From: Ischnura elegans
Taxonomy: Eukaryota > Arthropoda > Insecta > Odonata > Coenagrionidae
DNA length: 64,000 bases
Assembly: GCF_921293095.1 (NCBI RefSeq)
Contig: NC_060247.1
Span: 110,317,111 to 110,381,110 of the forward strand
Reading direction: 5' to 3'
The translations under genes and the position numbers were made by a program. The first letter of the stretch is position 1. Each line of letters begins with the position of its first letter. The notes beneath the pieces are model-generated. The model ran no database searches. It was not told where the DNA came from and saw only the letters and a program-made list of their open reading frames with translations. This document shows, in pieces, positions 45,950-58,990 of this stretch.

Positions 45950-48900
45950 ATGGCTTACTTAAGGCAACTTCTACTGCCCGGTGAGTAGTGTATGCCGAAC
46001 ATATGATTATTTATTTATTTATTATAAATGTACTTGGTGGGGGTTATTATTTCAATTTTTGTGATTTTTCGGGCATTGTCACATCAAAGTGGATACTATT
46101 AAGTACTTTGTGGCACCATCATTTACATTTCAAATATGGGAAAACACATTATAGAGTTTTCATGGTATCGAAGAGAGCATATTTTTTTAGCGATTGCATG
46201 CCACGTTAGGGGATATTCGCACTTCTCAGATGCATAAATATGCGTGTGATATATGTAGCTAAGTCATCTATTCAGATAATTAAGATTTAAATTTTTTGTA
46301 TCGATTTAACAATTGGAGATTTAGATCAACTGCCACCAGGAGCCTAAGTTTCTTACTTGGTATTCTAGTCTATGCTTGAATGTATGGCAATATTCTCCTT
46401 TTTAGGCTTAGCGTGGAGTTGAAGAGATTGATAGTAGATATCCTGCTTTACCCATTCGAGTCCCACGGAAGCAGAAGCCACACAGTACACTTTGTGTTAT
46501 GTAGTACGCACTTTGGGATAGATTCATAGGTTCCATCCCCATAGGTTTCATAATCTTAGAATGAAACCCAAACTCACTACTGATAGTAAAGTATTTCCAT
46601 TGGTTGAACTGTTTATCGCATATTTACAATTTCGATAACAGTGATGGACTAGAAAAAGAGATCATTTGCATCGAAATATTCTTGTGGGGTGTCCCATATT
46701 TAGCGAAACGCAATAGTGTTCCCGCCTGATAAAAATGAAGAATATCAATTCGCTTGATTTTTTGCGGTAAATTTATCATCGTTCCTGCGTTTTCTAGGGG
46801 CTAACCAAACTAAGCTAATGAAGGTGGTCTTGAACCATATTTTTATAATATTTTTTCTATAAAAGAGCGTAAAAAACATTCTATAGTAGAAATTTGAGAT
46901 TTGCAAGGAAATAGCTCTTTACCTTGGCTCAGCTTAGTTGGCACATTTCCATGCTGTATAGATTATATGTTAATTCGTCATTTAACTACTACCTACGCAG
47001 AAAAAAACGATTTCTTTTAAAACCTTAAACAATTCATTAATTGATTCTTTTCAGCCTTATCCTATTTAATATTTATTTAACTAAGTCATACTTAAATCTT
47101 ATATTTACCAATACTTGTGAACATCACAATTGAGGTAAAATTTTTAAGCCTGTTTTAAGAAAAAAGGGTACAACATATTTTTTGTAAACATTCACCACAC
47201 AACACGATAAATATACAAAGACATGTTGTTAAAAATTAACTTATTACGTGTTTTATTCAATTTTTTTTACAAATTTCAGCTCTTTTCCTGGTTATTTCGA
47301 CTTTCGTTTTTGCTTTTCCTCCGCCAGGGTATGAATTAAGTGGGAATTTACAAGAATGCAGGAGATAAGCTACAGTAAGTATGGCTCGTATTGCAACTTC
47401 ACTTGTGCATTGAAATATCTGACGTTCCTCAATTGGCAATAGAAAACGCCAAGGTCAATTAGATCCAAATAATTATTTGTCTGCTTTTCTCGTATCTCTA
47501 ATTTTAGTCTTTCCCTCTACGATAGTAACAAAGATATTTAAGTAACCACTATATGCAACCTCTGAATACCTGCCAGATCGTTTTGTAATATAATTAATGC
47601 CACTGACATAATTGCTTTCTTAGACATCTTTCCGTAATCGATCTATAAACTCCGAGAATAAACCTTCAGTTAATTTTTACATAAACATTAAAAATTAAAT
47701 AATTCCCTTAGACTGGCTTTAGCTCAAGCTATCCATTTAATCCAGAAAATTGATAATTCAATCTGCCTTTCGATTCCTTGTTTACTTCGATGAAACAAAA
47801 TCTACTTAATATTCCAAAACATATTCGATTTTTCGCATCGTGAGTATAGTAGGGAGTAGTTTATTTGAAATTTTCTCGGATTTCTGTCTCTTCAATTACG
47901 CTGTGGGGGACAGGATGGATGTACAAAAAATTTCAGTCCGACTGTTTAACATTTAGAGGTCGTTCACAGAGCATAAATGAAATAGCATTCTTTTTCCCCT
48001 ATTTTAAGAAATAACTTTATTTTTAAGAGGTAACGCATAATTTCACAGAGCTTTGAAGACACAATTTGCTCCACTTTTACGTCCGCTCAACAGTTTTTCA
48101 GGAATACAATGCTTTTACGCGAGTTGTAGCCGGGCGTCTCAACCTTAACGGCTAGCTGGTCGCTCGCAGACCGCATTCACGATCAGCTGATATTTCCAGC
48201 GCCATTCATTGCCTTACGCTCCACCACCCCCTCGCGCCTTCCCTAGCGAGAGTAGGCGGAAGAAGGGATGAGTTACTTAAAAAATGTTTTTGTTCCTTAG
48301 ACCATATCTATTGGGTGATTGTGATTGAGCTGGCGCGATAATTTGCTTTAGTGCATTTCAGTCTAATTTTTATGCATAACCCCATTGTCATCCCTCTAAC
48401 TTCCCATACACACACTCCTTTTTTGCCCAGGAAAGAGAACGGCCTTGAGTAATTTATTTTCTTTCAGCCAGACACATGGTTTATGAGGGCGGGGTGGGGT
48501 TGTGTACATGTTACCTGCACTGATAATTTGATTTCCATCCAAATGCATTGATAAATCATACCTATCATTAAATCAGCTGTATATTTCGGCTAGCAAATAA
48601 TTATGAAAGTTGAATATCATTAAAACATATTTCCGCTTACCTGCTAACTTTCTCGGACGTATTTAAAAAAAGAAGGTAGTTTTTAGATCAAATATTGAAG
48701 TTTTAGATAAAAACTGGGGTCATTTTCTAATTACAGACCATAAATTGGTTAAAATAAAGACGCAGATTCAAGAAAACAAGCTAGCTTTTCCCCTGAGTAT
48801 TTTAATTGATTGTACTGTTGAACTGTAATTTTCAGGACCTCTTGGAGCCTGCATTCGACTGTTATAAAAATGAATTTTCTGAGGAAATGATGAGCGAAAC

Positions 48901-51320
48901 AAGGCGATTGGTCGGAACAACCTTTTGTGTACAATGCAAACATTTTTGCAGGTAAGGATAAATGTCCAATCTCTTGTTTTCTTTTTTAACTTTGACCATG
49001 GTGAAGTATTGATACACCTCCTGAGTGATAGACGTCTTTAAACATTAAATTTACACAAATTTTCAAAATAATTTTCCCTATCATTTACATCTACATACTA
49101 CCCAACAATACGCCTAAAAATGCTTGTGGCAAGGGGTGTTAGAACGCCGTTTACAAAAAAGCAAATGCTTTACGAAAATACAATTAGCATTTATTAAAGT
49201 CCTTTATGCTTTGGAGGAAGTCGTGGGCCATACGACATATTTATCGATCATTTATTGTGTTTTTCCACGACATATCCCCAAAGAAAGTTGATAAATGGAT
49301 GCTATATAGTAAATCATATCATGGCTTTTATTAAATTTTATATAGTTTCATACACCAAATTACTGTAGCATTGCAACACTCCTGCCAAAAAAAGCTAATA
49401 TCTCCACGATAAGAAGATCTATTTACTCGAGACGACATTCTGCAACCCTGAGGATGAACTACGTTTTGGAGTTCGAAACGTTGGAAAAAATTTAGTTTCC
49501 AACCCGTAGGGAATCGTGAGAGAAGATTAGCCACATCATTCGATGGGAATGCATCAAATATTTTTACTGCTTCCAACTTTTGTAATTCGCCACCTTCTCA
49601 TAAGTTAGGGGTTAAGAGGCCAAGTGATTTTTCAGTACACAGTCTTAGGCACAGAAATTGATAAACGAAATATACAATATTTTGGTGGGCAAGGGATACG
49701 GTTGTGTCTCCGTCCTGTGCTGAAATCGAGTGGAAAATCAAATGCACTACTAAATGTCTGCTTGATCTCGTCTGTTTTATTTACATAATTTCTGAACCTA
49801 AGTCCGTTTAGAAAACAAAATTCTTTGTATCCCTAGGCCTCTCACCCCCACGGGACTTTTCAGTCTCAACCTCGCCCGAATAAAAGCATTTTATTATTAT
49901 TATTATTAATGTCAGATCACCGTTTACAGGCAAATTAAGTTCATGAAATTATTATCACTATTTATTTATTTTTTATTTTCTTTCTCTTTCTTTACCCTAA
50001 TTTTTTAAAGTTGATGAACGTTTTACAGCATGGACGGATTTGGGGGCAGGGGCGTGGGGGGCACGGGAGCGGTTCCCACCCACTAGACGTTTAAAAAAAG
50101 ATATTTTTTTCAATACTGTACCCATTATGTTCGTTTTGTTTTGTGTATTAGGGACTAAATGATTAATTTCACATTAATGATTTCCGTATCCAATGAAATT
50201 AATATTTTTAACAGTAATTGTAGTACCTTTTTTAATATATACATTGCTGCAGGAAGGCGATTGCTTGGTGGCGGCATTAAATTTATGTACATAATTGTAC
50301 ATGTGCATATAAAAATGTATACATAAACGTCCCAATCTAATAACTAAGTAAGATACAGAAAGACGCCAATGGTAAAAATATAATACATTAATTCTAACAT
50401 CATTCAACTAACAATTGAACGATATATTGAATGACATGTATAAAAAAATTAATAATTTGCACATCTTTCACCTTTTCTCCGAGATGTTAATGAACATTAC
50501 CATTATTATCATTGTTATGCAACTCACGTTTCATTCATTGGTGTGGTTTATGTCTGTTGAGCAGAATACGCCATTTTAACAGCTTTTTGCTCCAAAGGGT
50601 ACCTCAGTGATAAAAAAGTTTTTATTCAATCATTCACTAATTATGTGCCGTTTCTCCGGAGATGGAGTATACAAAGAAATGCAACGACTCCTTTTTAAGG
50701 TCTCCTATTGAGGAAAATAATTAGTTCGTTGCTCTAGGAAATTTTATAAAATTACAAAAAATTCAAAATTTCAAATTGTATCTACACGAACAAACAATTT
50801 TTCCTGCGGTGAACTAATACTTGAAATTTCTCACAGGAGACATGAGCAGATCTCAGCCTGCGTGAGGCAAGGTGTTGAGCTTGGGAAGGATATCTCAAAC
50901 AAATCAAAAATCATGGTTCCGTTTTCTGGCCATTTAATTGATACTATGCTGTATATCCTTTGTGATACTGAGGATGAAATGTTTCCTGGTAACTACGTAT
51001 TTTGTATTAAGATGTGAATTTGATTGATTTTTTAAGATGAAACTTCGATTTATCAGTTATAATATGTAGGTACTTCTCCTTGCATGTTGTATTGTTATCA
51101 TCCTTAAAAAATTGTTAATATCATATAACTTTATCTAATGCCTCAAACATACTACTGTTTTCTAATTTTCAGTCGTCACAAAAGAGGAAGGACTCTGTTT
51201 TCGGAATGCCACTGATACGTGTGATCACCACGTAGATTTCATCCACAATATGGTGGTTGTTGCACTCTGTGATTCTGCGAATCCTGATACTGATCCCTTC
51301 ACACAGGAGTATATGTGTCG
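45950..51320 (+). pseudogene. Gene C: 27 kDa hemolymph protein-like, exons 1-5, exon-2 donor lost
   Basis: Paralogue of gene B. Exons: 45950-45980, 47280-47335, 48836-48951, 50837-50988, 51173-51320, with the same lengths and phases as gene B and no internal stop. The leader is MAYLRQLLLP then ALFLVISTFVFAF; all cysteines in exons 3-5 are kept (CVQC, HFC, SAC, ILC, GLC, DTC, ALC, YMC). The defect is the exon-2 donor: GTAAGT in gene B is TTAAGT here (47336-47341). The next GT, four bases on, would shift the frame. Exon 6 is not in the window: a LINE follows at 51,600, then satellite. Exon 6 may lie beyond 64,000 or be lost. The clean reading frames suggest recent inactivation or use of an unusual junction. 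Confidence 0.7.
49849..49911 (+). mobile_element. Very short LINE 3' tail insertion
   Basis: About 60 bases ending CCCGAATAAAAGCATTTTA followed by (TTA)n, present only in gene C. Gene B (near 29,000) and the inverted copy read through without it. The polyadenylation motif plus (TTA)n fits a severely 5'-truncated LINE copy. Confidence 0.55.
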
Positions 51321-51599
51321 GTATGTCTGGAAGCATGTGTCGTAGTTGCTATGGCTAAATATAATTACCAGGACTCGTTTGTTAGAAATCTACTCATTCT
51401 TTTGATTTTTATTACATGCTGTATAATTTCAACTCATAGATTCCCTGATGGTTACTGGTTAAATAATATTGGCACGATAACTTTTCGAATTCACAACATG
51501 TTTGTTGCTTTAATTCTTATATTATTATTTTTATTTTTAAATATATTTTCACAGCATTTTTGCTGGTTTTAGGCGAGGTTCGGGTATTACGTATTACTC

Positions 51600-54130
51600 T
51601 CGTCTTTTTACTCTGTGTTGAAAAATCTTCAGACAATCCGGCAAGTATTTAAAATTGGTGCTTTCTGTATTGTAATAAACAAGTTTTTCGGCAGTCCAAT
51701 AGTTTGAAAACCTTGATGGAGTGAATGAGGCACTACTCCTTTGGCAGAGATAATGATAGGTATTATGTGTACTTTATCTGATTTCCACAATCTCTTACTT
51801 TCATTTTTAAGTTCTTCATACTTTTCCATTTTGCTGTTTTAGGTTGTAGTGATATTATGCGAATTAGGTACGGCAATGTCTATCAAGTACGTTTCATTGT
51901 GAGTTTTATCTTGTACTGCTAGATCAGGTCTATGGCTATGGACTGTTTTATCGGTAATAATTCGAAAGGTCATAATAAATCTTACAGTGGTCGTTTTCAA
52001 GGATGGTTTTAGGTGTGTATTTATAATAAGGAACTCCATTTTCTATGAGTTTATACTTAAGAGCTAATTTCTGGTGTATGATGTTGCATATTTGATTATG
52101 ACGGTGCAGATATTCTTTTTGGGTTAGGTTAGTGCATCCACTTGTGATGTGCTGTATCGTCTCAGAGGCATTATCTCATTTTCTTCATCTGTCATCCTAT
52201 AAATTTGGGTTTTTAATTTTATATATTTCATAATCTTTTGTTTTCACCACCTGGTCTTGTATTGCGATCATAAATCCTTCTGTTTCTGGGAAGAGTTGCC
52301 CATGCCTGAGCCATGTGTGCGATGCATCTTTGTCGATTTCAGGAGCCTCCAGGGCATGAGGGTGTCTTCCATGAAGGGATTTAGCTTTCCATATTGACAT
52401 TTTAATGTCTATAGTAACAGTCATTTCACTAATTTGCATACTTTCGTCAAATAGGTTTAACGGTGTGCACTTATTGTCTGCGTCACAGATAGTTCTCAGG
52501 AGATCCGAGGTACATTTCTTGCTGAAAAAATATTTCCGTAACTACGAAAGTTATGAGTTGTGATGATTTTTGATGTCTACGATCCTCCTTCCACCAATGG
52601 GCAACGTGCTCCTCTCTATATTCGAGTTTTCATGGAGCATATTTTTCTCTGTCATTTGCGACCGAATTTTTCTTGGAAGGTCGTCTAGATCTGTTTGTGA
52701 CCATTTGATTATACCAAAGGAGTATGTCAGGAGAGGGATGGCAAAGGTATTAATTGAATTATTGAGGTTTTTGCCGTTTAATTCCGTGCGAACAAGTTTC
52801 TTGATTCTATCTTGGAATTCAGTCGAAAGATTTTGCTTTATCGTAGAGTGGTCTAGTCGTCTTGCTTGTTGGAATCCTAGGTATTTACTATAGGTATCTC
52901 CCTCATCCATGGCCTCTATTATTTGCCCATTCTATAGTGGAATATCATTTATTTGTACTTTACCTCGGATTATTGTTATAGTTTTACATTTATCTACTTT
53001 AAATTCCATGTTTATATCCTTAGAAAATATTTCAGTTAAACGGACTAATTGATTTAGATTATTATAAGATCCTGCATACAGCTTGAGATCGTGCATATAG
53101 AAAAGATGTGATAACGTATGGCATCTTAGTTTTTTTCCTTTTATTTTGACTCCATATTATTCAGGAGTTTTGATAAAGGGTTTAGCGCAAGGCAGAACCA
53201 TAACGCACTCAAAGAGCCACCTTGAAATATTCCCCGTTTGATTTTGATTTTATTTGTCTGCCAAAGGCCCTCGTCAGTTTTTATGTGCTCCATTTTTTCA
53301 TCACGGTATGGAGACATTTAATAACTTCTGGGTGAATTTTATAGATGTTTAGTACTTCAATAAGCCAGGAATGTGGAACAGAGTCAAAAGCATTTTTGTA
53401 ATCTATGTAGCAACTGTGTAGGTTCCTCTTTTTTTCTTGTATTTGTTTAAGAATTATTGAATCAATTATCAACTGTTCCTGGCAACCTTTGCTTTCTCTG
53501 CGACACACCTTTTGTTCAACCGTTAAAATTTGTTTCACATCTATAAGGTAGTGGATTACTTCCGTTATGCCGGACTCGAAAATTTTATAAAATGTTTGTA
53601 GACAAGTTATCGGTCTATATTTTGATGGATCGTTACATGCGACTTCTTTTGGCAGTAAATGTGTTTTACCTTCCATTAAAAAAGCTGGAATAATTTCTGG
53701 AAACTTTAAAAATTCGTTTATATATTTTAGTAGATGCTTATGACAGCTGGTGAATTTTTTTGTAGCAAAGGTTGTGTACATTATCACTTCTAGGGCTTTT
53801 TCAATTATGGGTTCAGCTAAGAATTTTTTCCAGAATTGCAATTGTAATTATAGGGGAATCATAGTTTCTATGTTTTATGCTGCTGCTCTTTCATTTCTCA
53901 TTCAGGTCGCATTTCCCTTGTGGGATGCATCATTCCACCATATAGTTGACCAAAATTTCTCCACTTCCTGAGAGTTAAAATTACTCAGGTTTTTATTTTC
54001 AAAAGAAATGGATTTCACCTGTTTGTTATTGCCCAATTTTCTGTAAAAATTTCGTTGAATATTTTCAAATTGGGAATTCTGTTGTTTTCTTTTTGTGCGT
54101 TTACAATATCTGTTGAGTCTCATTTTTGTG
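51600..54130 (-). mobile_element. Restriction-endonuclease LINE, near-complete RT but broken
   Basis: Minus strand, in order: N-terminal helix (RLNRYCKRTKRKQQN, FWSTIWW) 54123-53902; RT 53841-53281 with THLLPKE, YRPITCL and the AFDSVPHSWL box; GIFQGGSLSALWF near 53,230; the catalytic box reading LFYMHDLKLYA near 53,100-53,066; thumb 52910-52551 (KYLGFQQ, LLTYSFGIIKW); an ETIQHITSGC zinc-knuckle half near 52,165; and the nuclease 52039-51629 (RPDLAV, IDIAVP, K-KYEELK, PIIISAKGVVP). Elements of this group normally have MDD, so the first catalytic aspartate is His here. Several frameshifts divide the frames. It lies antisense in intron 5 of gene C. Confidence 0.8.
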
Positions 54131-54139
54131 GCTGCAAGT

Positions 54140-54600
54140 TTTTGCTTGAGGGTGTCGGTAATTTCTTTTATATTTTCATTTGCTCTGTCGCATTGAGTGT
54201 GCGAACGGTATTTTATGAATGCCTACTCATTATTGTTATTATTATTATTGCTGTTGTAATATTATTATTAATATTTTCAATGATAATTATTTTTATATCA
54301 TTGAAATTATTTTCAAGTCGTGGTTAAGGTTCTGTTTCTGGGGCCATGTCACAGGTAGCCCCGAGATAGATAGTCAACACCTCTTTCCGCAAATCGCTTA
54401 TCCTCGCCGGCCTCCCTACTCGACCCACCGAGCGTGGGACTCAACCCCTCTCCCCCCTCGCCCCCCCCGAATACTGACCACCCATGCGGTTATTGTAATA
54501 ACGAGTGGATGGGTGCTTGAATTCTTCAAGCGGGTGTGTAAGTGGTAGAAAATATGGTGGTGTCAATTGTAGCCTAGTCCTGGGTCCATAAGTTGGTAAA
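54140..54600. other. Junction between LINE and satellite
   Basis: Contains a short ATT/TTA-rich run (54,230-54,310), a pyrimidine-rich GC stretch (54,400-54,470) and, at 54514-54532, the CTTGAATTC-centred hairpin that recurs at 57825 and 63107. No gene. Confidence 0.5.
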
Positions 54601-54639
54601 AAGTTCGAAATTTTCACCACGTAATGGTAAAGATTTTCG

Positions 54640-57010
54640 ACATATTTTATGAAAACGCATATTCGATATAAATCTAAAGGTAGTCCATTCTCTTCATTAA
54701 TTTTTATTGGGAAGTAAGAGGAATACTAATATGCACACACACTTCAAATTTCATTGCTCTAACTGAAATAGTTATGAAGATATGTCATTTTGAATATTTT
54801 CTACAGTAATCGAATCGAACTTAAAAAAAAGTAACATCTATTTTGAAAAATACTAAAATCTATTCATATTTTTATTAGGTTATACATTTCTTTTCATTCT
54901 ATTCATCGACTATCAATTAATTTCTCAACTATGCCCGTGGATACTAAATTCTATGTGGTATGGCAATTCGTTATATTTTAAGGAAACGCATATTCGATAT
55001 ATATCGAATTTGACGCAACATACAAAACATACTGTGCATAATGAGGAATGCCAATATGTACCCATTTACCAAATATCGTTCATCTACCTCAAATACTTAT
55101 CATGTTATGTCAATATTGGTATAACTTCCAATGATTTAATCGAACTTTCGATTATATGCTGACATCTGTACAGTAAATTGCTCATAGCTTTTGGTTATAA
55201 TTTCATTCTATGGTCATCCACTATCTATTTCCTTCACAACTATGCCCGTGGATGCTAAATTCTATGTGGTATAGCAATTCGATATATTTTAGGTAAAAGC
55301 AGATTCGATATATATCGAATGTGAGACTACATAGTAAACATATTTCCCCTGTGCATTATGAGGAATACCAATATGCACCCATTTACCAAATATCATTCAT
55401 CTGCCTGAAATACTTATCATGTTATGTCAATATTCGTATTTATTGTAATAATCGAATCGAACTTTCGATTATACTGACACTTGCACTGTAAAATGCGCAA
55501 TGCTACTGATTCAAATTTCCTTCTGTGGTCTAACACTATAATATTCCCCCTCAACTTTGCCCGTGGATGTTAAATACAATGTATTATAGCAATTCGATAT
55601 ATTTTAAGAAAACTCAGATTCGATATATATCGAATATGAGACTACATAGTAAACATATTTACACAACACATTATGTGTAATACCAAGATGCATCAATTCA
55701 CCAAATTTCATTGGTCTAACAGTAATACTTATTAAGTTATGGCAATTTACGTATTTAGTAAAATAATCGAATCGAACTTTCGATTATACTGACATCTGCA
55801 CAGTAAAATGCCCATAACTATTGATTAGAATTTCAGTCTATGGTCGTACACTATCTACTACCTTCTCAACACTGTCCGTGGATGCTAAATTCTATGTGTT
55901 ATAGCAATTCGATATATTTTAAGGAAAGGCAGATTCGATATATATCGAATGTGAGACTACATACAAAACATATTTCCCCTGTGCATTATGAGGAATACCA
56001 ATATGTACTCATTTACCAAATTTCATTCATCTACCTCAAATACTTATCAAGTTATGTCAACATTCGTATTTGTTATAATAATCGAATCGAACATTCGATT
56101 ATTCTGACGTCTGTACAGTAAAATGCTCATAGCTATTGATTAGAATTTCATTCTATGGTCGTACACTATCTATTACCTTCTCAACTATGCCCGTGGATGT
56201 TAAATTCTATGTGTTATAGCAATTCGATATATTTTTGGAAAACGCAGATTCGATATATATCGAATGTGAGACTACATACAGTACGTATTCCCAGTGTACT
56301 TCATGAGAAATACCAAGATGTACTCATTTACCAAATTTCGTTGGTGTAACGAAAATACTTATCAAGTTATGCCAATTTACTTATTTGGTATAATAATCGA
56401 ATCGAACTTTCGATTACACTGACACCTGTATGGTGAAATGCGCAACTCTAATGATTCAGAATTCTTTTTACGATCATCAACTATTTAATACCACCTCAAC
56501 TTACCCCTTCGATGCTACATACTATGTGATATAGCAATTCGATACATTTTAATAAAACGCAGAATCGATATATATCGAATATGAGACTACATACAAATTA
56601 TATTTTTACAGTGAATAATGAGGAATACTATGATGTACCAAATAACCAAATTTTATCGGTCTATCAAAAATATTTAAGAAGTTATGCTACTTTACGTATT
56701 TGGTATAATAATCGTATCGAACTTTCGATTATGCTGACCCCGGAACTCTGAAATACGCAATTTCATTGGTTGGTATTCCATTTCTTGGTCTTTCTCAATG
56801 TTAGCCCGGCACCTCTGTCCCCATTTATGAATATTCCAAGTACTTATTAGCATTCGATAAAATACAATAAAACGTAGATTCGATATATATCGAAGGTGAG
56901 CCCACCAGCAGTAGTATGTTTAACATTGCTCCGTGAAGAATACCAAGATGTACCATTCCTGCAAATTTCATTGGTCTACCTGTAATACCAACCAAGTAGT
57001 GCAAATTCAC
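54640..57010 (+). repeat. Satellite block 1, about 315-bp monomers
   Basis: The palindromic core ATTCGATATATATCGAAT (or a close variant) recurs at 54992, 55302, 55618, 55932, 56248, 56563 and 56878, steps of 310-316. A partial unit precedes it near 54,660. Each unit also has AATCGAATCGAACTTTCGATT-type sequence, a second palindrome-like segment, and GAGGAATACCAA. Short frames in this block are repeat shadows. Confidence 0.95.
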
Positions 57011-58000
57011 GTTTTTCAATGGCAGTATAGGTTCGCCGAACAGGCAATGGCGGCCCTTATATCACACTCATATACCCATCCATGGTGCATGAGGCCTAAG
57101 ATAATAATTTGAAAACAAAAGAGCAATGCATTTCGAAGAATGGACCGCGATGGTTGATTGGGTATCGTCCCATACTTATCGTATTTCTCCCGTCTACTGC
57201 CATGCTCCCTCCTATAAGGCGATGCGTGTCTTTCTTACCGAGTCCGACCTCAAGCCGTTTGGCGGGGAGGAATGGCGGCGATCGCCGGGAAGCCAAAAAA
57301 ATAATTTGGGAAAATTTCAAAATGAAATAATTCATTAACTATTACAATACCTAATTAAAAAAGAAAACCCAAAGTCTACCGAATAGGTAGGCTTGTGCCA
57401 ACATCTTCGCGAGCTACATAGCTTAAGTTTTGTTCGCCAGCTCTCAAATCGAAATCACATAAGAACGCGTGTAAATCGATATCTCGAAATCGGCTCGACT
57501 TAGAAGCTTCTAACCCATGCCAAAAAAATCGGCCAAAAAACTAATGTTTCCCATTTGGATCTCGTCCGCGTGCGGCGATTTAAAGTTGGTCATATCGCGA
57601 ATTTATTTTTTTTCCATAAGAGCCCATGTTAAAGTAGATCGATATATCTCGAAAAGTATCGCACTTTTTGGCATTTTCAGATTTTTTCTCCCGATGAATA
57701 TTTTTTTAGTTTTTCCACAAAAAATCTCAGCTCGATAGGCCCGGTAGTTTGGGCTGCTAATTATGGTCAATCACCCAATCAGTGAATCAGATTTCAGCTA
57801 TTATTGTGTAACGAGTCGATTGGGCGCTTGAATTCATCAAGCGGGTAATTAGGGGGGTGGGAACATAGTTGTGTCACATGTTTCCGAGTCATGTGCCCAT
57901 AAGTGGTTCAAAAAGCAAAAGAAACACCCCAAATATCGTTTAAATGAGTGAAATATGCGGGCAATACGTTCATTCACTGTCAACAATACTTAAGACCTTC
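57010..58000. repeat. Spacer between satellite blocks (type 1)
   Basis: Non-satellite DNA whose right half (57,515-57,915) is related to 62,810-63,190. Both carry CATAAG(A)GC-CCCATGTTAA, CGATATATCTCGAAAA, CTCCCGATGAAT, TCACCCAATCAGTGAATCA, and then the hairpin CGCTTGAATTCATCAAGCG (57825-57843 here). No gene. Confidence 0.7.
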
Positions 58001-58002
58001 TA

Positions 58003-58563
58003 AAGGCCGTATCACACTAGCGACTGCGGCCGGCGCTGCGGCTGCGACCGCGACTGCGACTGGCCCGTCGACCAATCAGAGCGAGGCAGTCGACGCTGCG
58101 ACTGCGACTCCGAAGAATAGCCGACCGGCTATTCTTCAGAGTCGCAGTCGCAGTCGCAGCCAATCAGAGAGCTCCATTTCAATCTCGCGCGCTGGCGGCA
58201 GACGTGTTTGTTTGTTTTGGTTACCGTAGCGAGGGAAGTTCAAGAAGGTTATAAGATAACGCTGAGATAATTTCGGATTTTTAAAGTGAAGATGGAGGCC
58301 CAGTATATTGGATATTGCACCCGAGTACACAGGTGAATGAAAATGAAGTACGTTTTAACATATTTTAGGAACATTTTCAACAATTGCTGCTCTCTATCTA
58401 TTCTTTGGGCTTTCGTAAACAAACAAGCCACAAGCAGAAACGTTCATACGTGCGCATGCGCGATCGTGGCGTCGGCCGCAATGTGTGATGGGGTGTAGTC
58501 GCAGCCGCAGCCGCAGTCGCAGCCGCAGCGCCGGCCGCAGTCGCTAGTGTGATACGGCCTTTA
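58003..58563. mobile_element. GC-rich foldback MITE, about 560 bp
   Basis: The arms mirror one another: the left starts AAAGGCCGTATCACACTAGC (58003) and the right is its inverse ending at 58562, continuing into CGACTGCGGCCGGCGCTGCG on both sides. The inner arm parts are CTGCGA-rich microsatellite-like. The centre (58,200-58,450) is unique AT-rich DNA without a reading frame of note. Chance arginine/serine-rich frames here are not genes. The superfamily is not determined, as the target duplication is too short to define. Confidence 0.8.
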
Positions 58564-58990
58564 GTAGCCACGGTGATCAATGCTTCGGGAAACCGTTTTG
58601 ATATGAATGATATACGCAACGTAGAAAAATATATAGTGTACGATAGATGAACTTAAGAAATGTAGCCGATTTTTCTTATTTTAGTTCTTACCCTAATATT
58701 GTATCACCTCCATTTTGATTTTTAACGTTTGAATACAGAAGACTTAATGAAATTAAATACATCATTATTAAAAAAGAAACGAACGTAGACTAATGAAATG
58801 ATTATCCGAATAAATATATCTCGAATAATGAAGTAATATACGGATTTCTCTGACGATGTATGTCTCTCAATGCTGTCATTTTTTTATATCTAAGGAAGAT
58901 TTATAACAACAAAACGCATTGATTACAATAAATATATTAATACGGTTATGAAACTTGAATTGGAGAAAGAACGGAAGAATGTTCAACTGT
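58564..58990. other. Non-coding spacer before satellite block 2
   Basis: AT-rich, no gene or repeat recognised. Confidence 0.4.

Larger units (their letters stand above)
37995..51560 (+). repeat. Segmental duplication, copy 2
   Basis: Direct-orientation counterpart of 11,180-30,100, with the same order of relics and exons. It carries its own insertions, at 44180-45530 and 49849-49911, and shows single sites where copy 1 has transposons. In exon 4 the predicted proteins of the two copies differ at 7 of about 50 residues. Confidence 0.85.

Noticed and set aside
57109-57338. Overlapping frames on both strands
   Set aside because: No domain, low complexity, next to a satellite block; the longest frames on opposite strands coincide, typical of chance.
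57948-58229. Alanine/threonine- and serine/arginine-rich frame
   Set aside because: It translates the CTGCGA-type arm of a foldback MITE.
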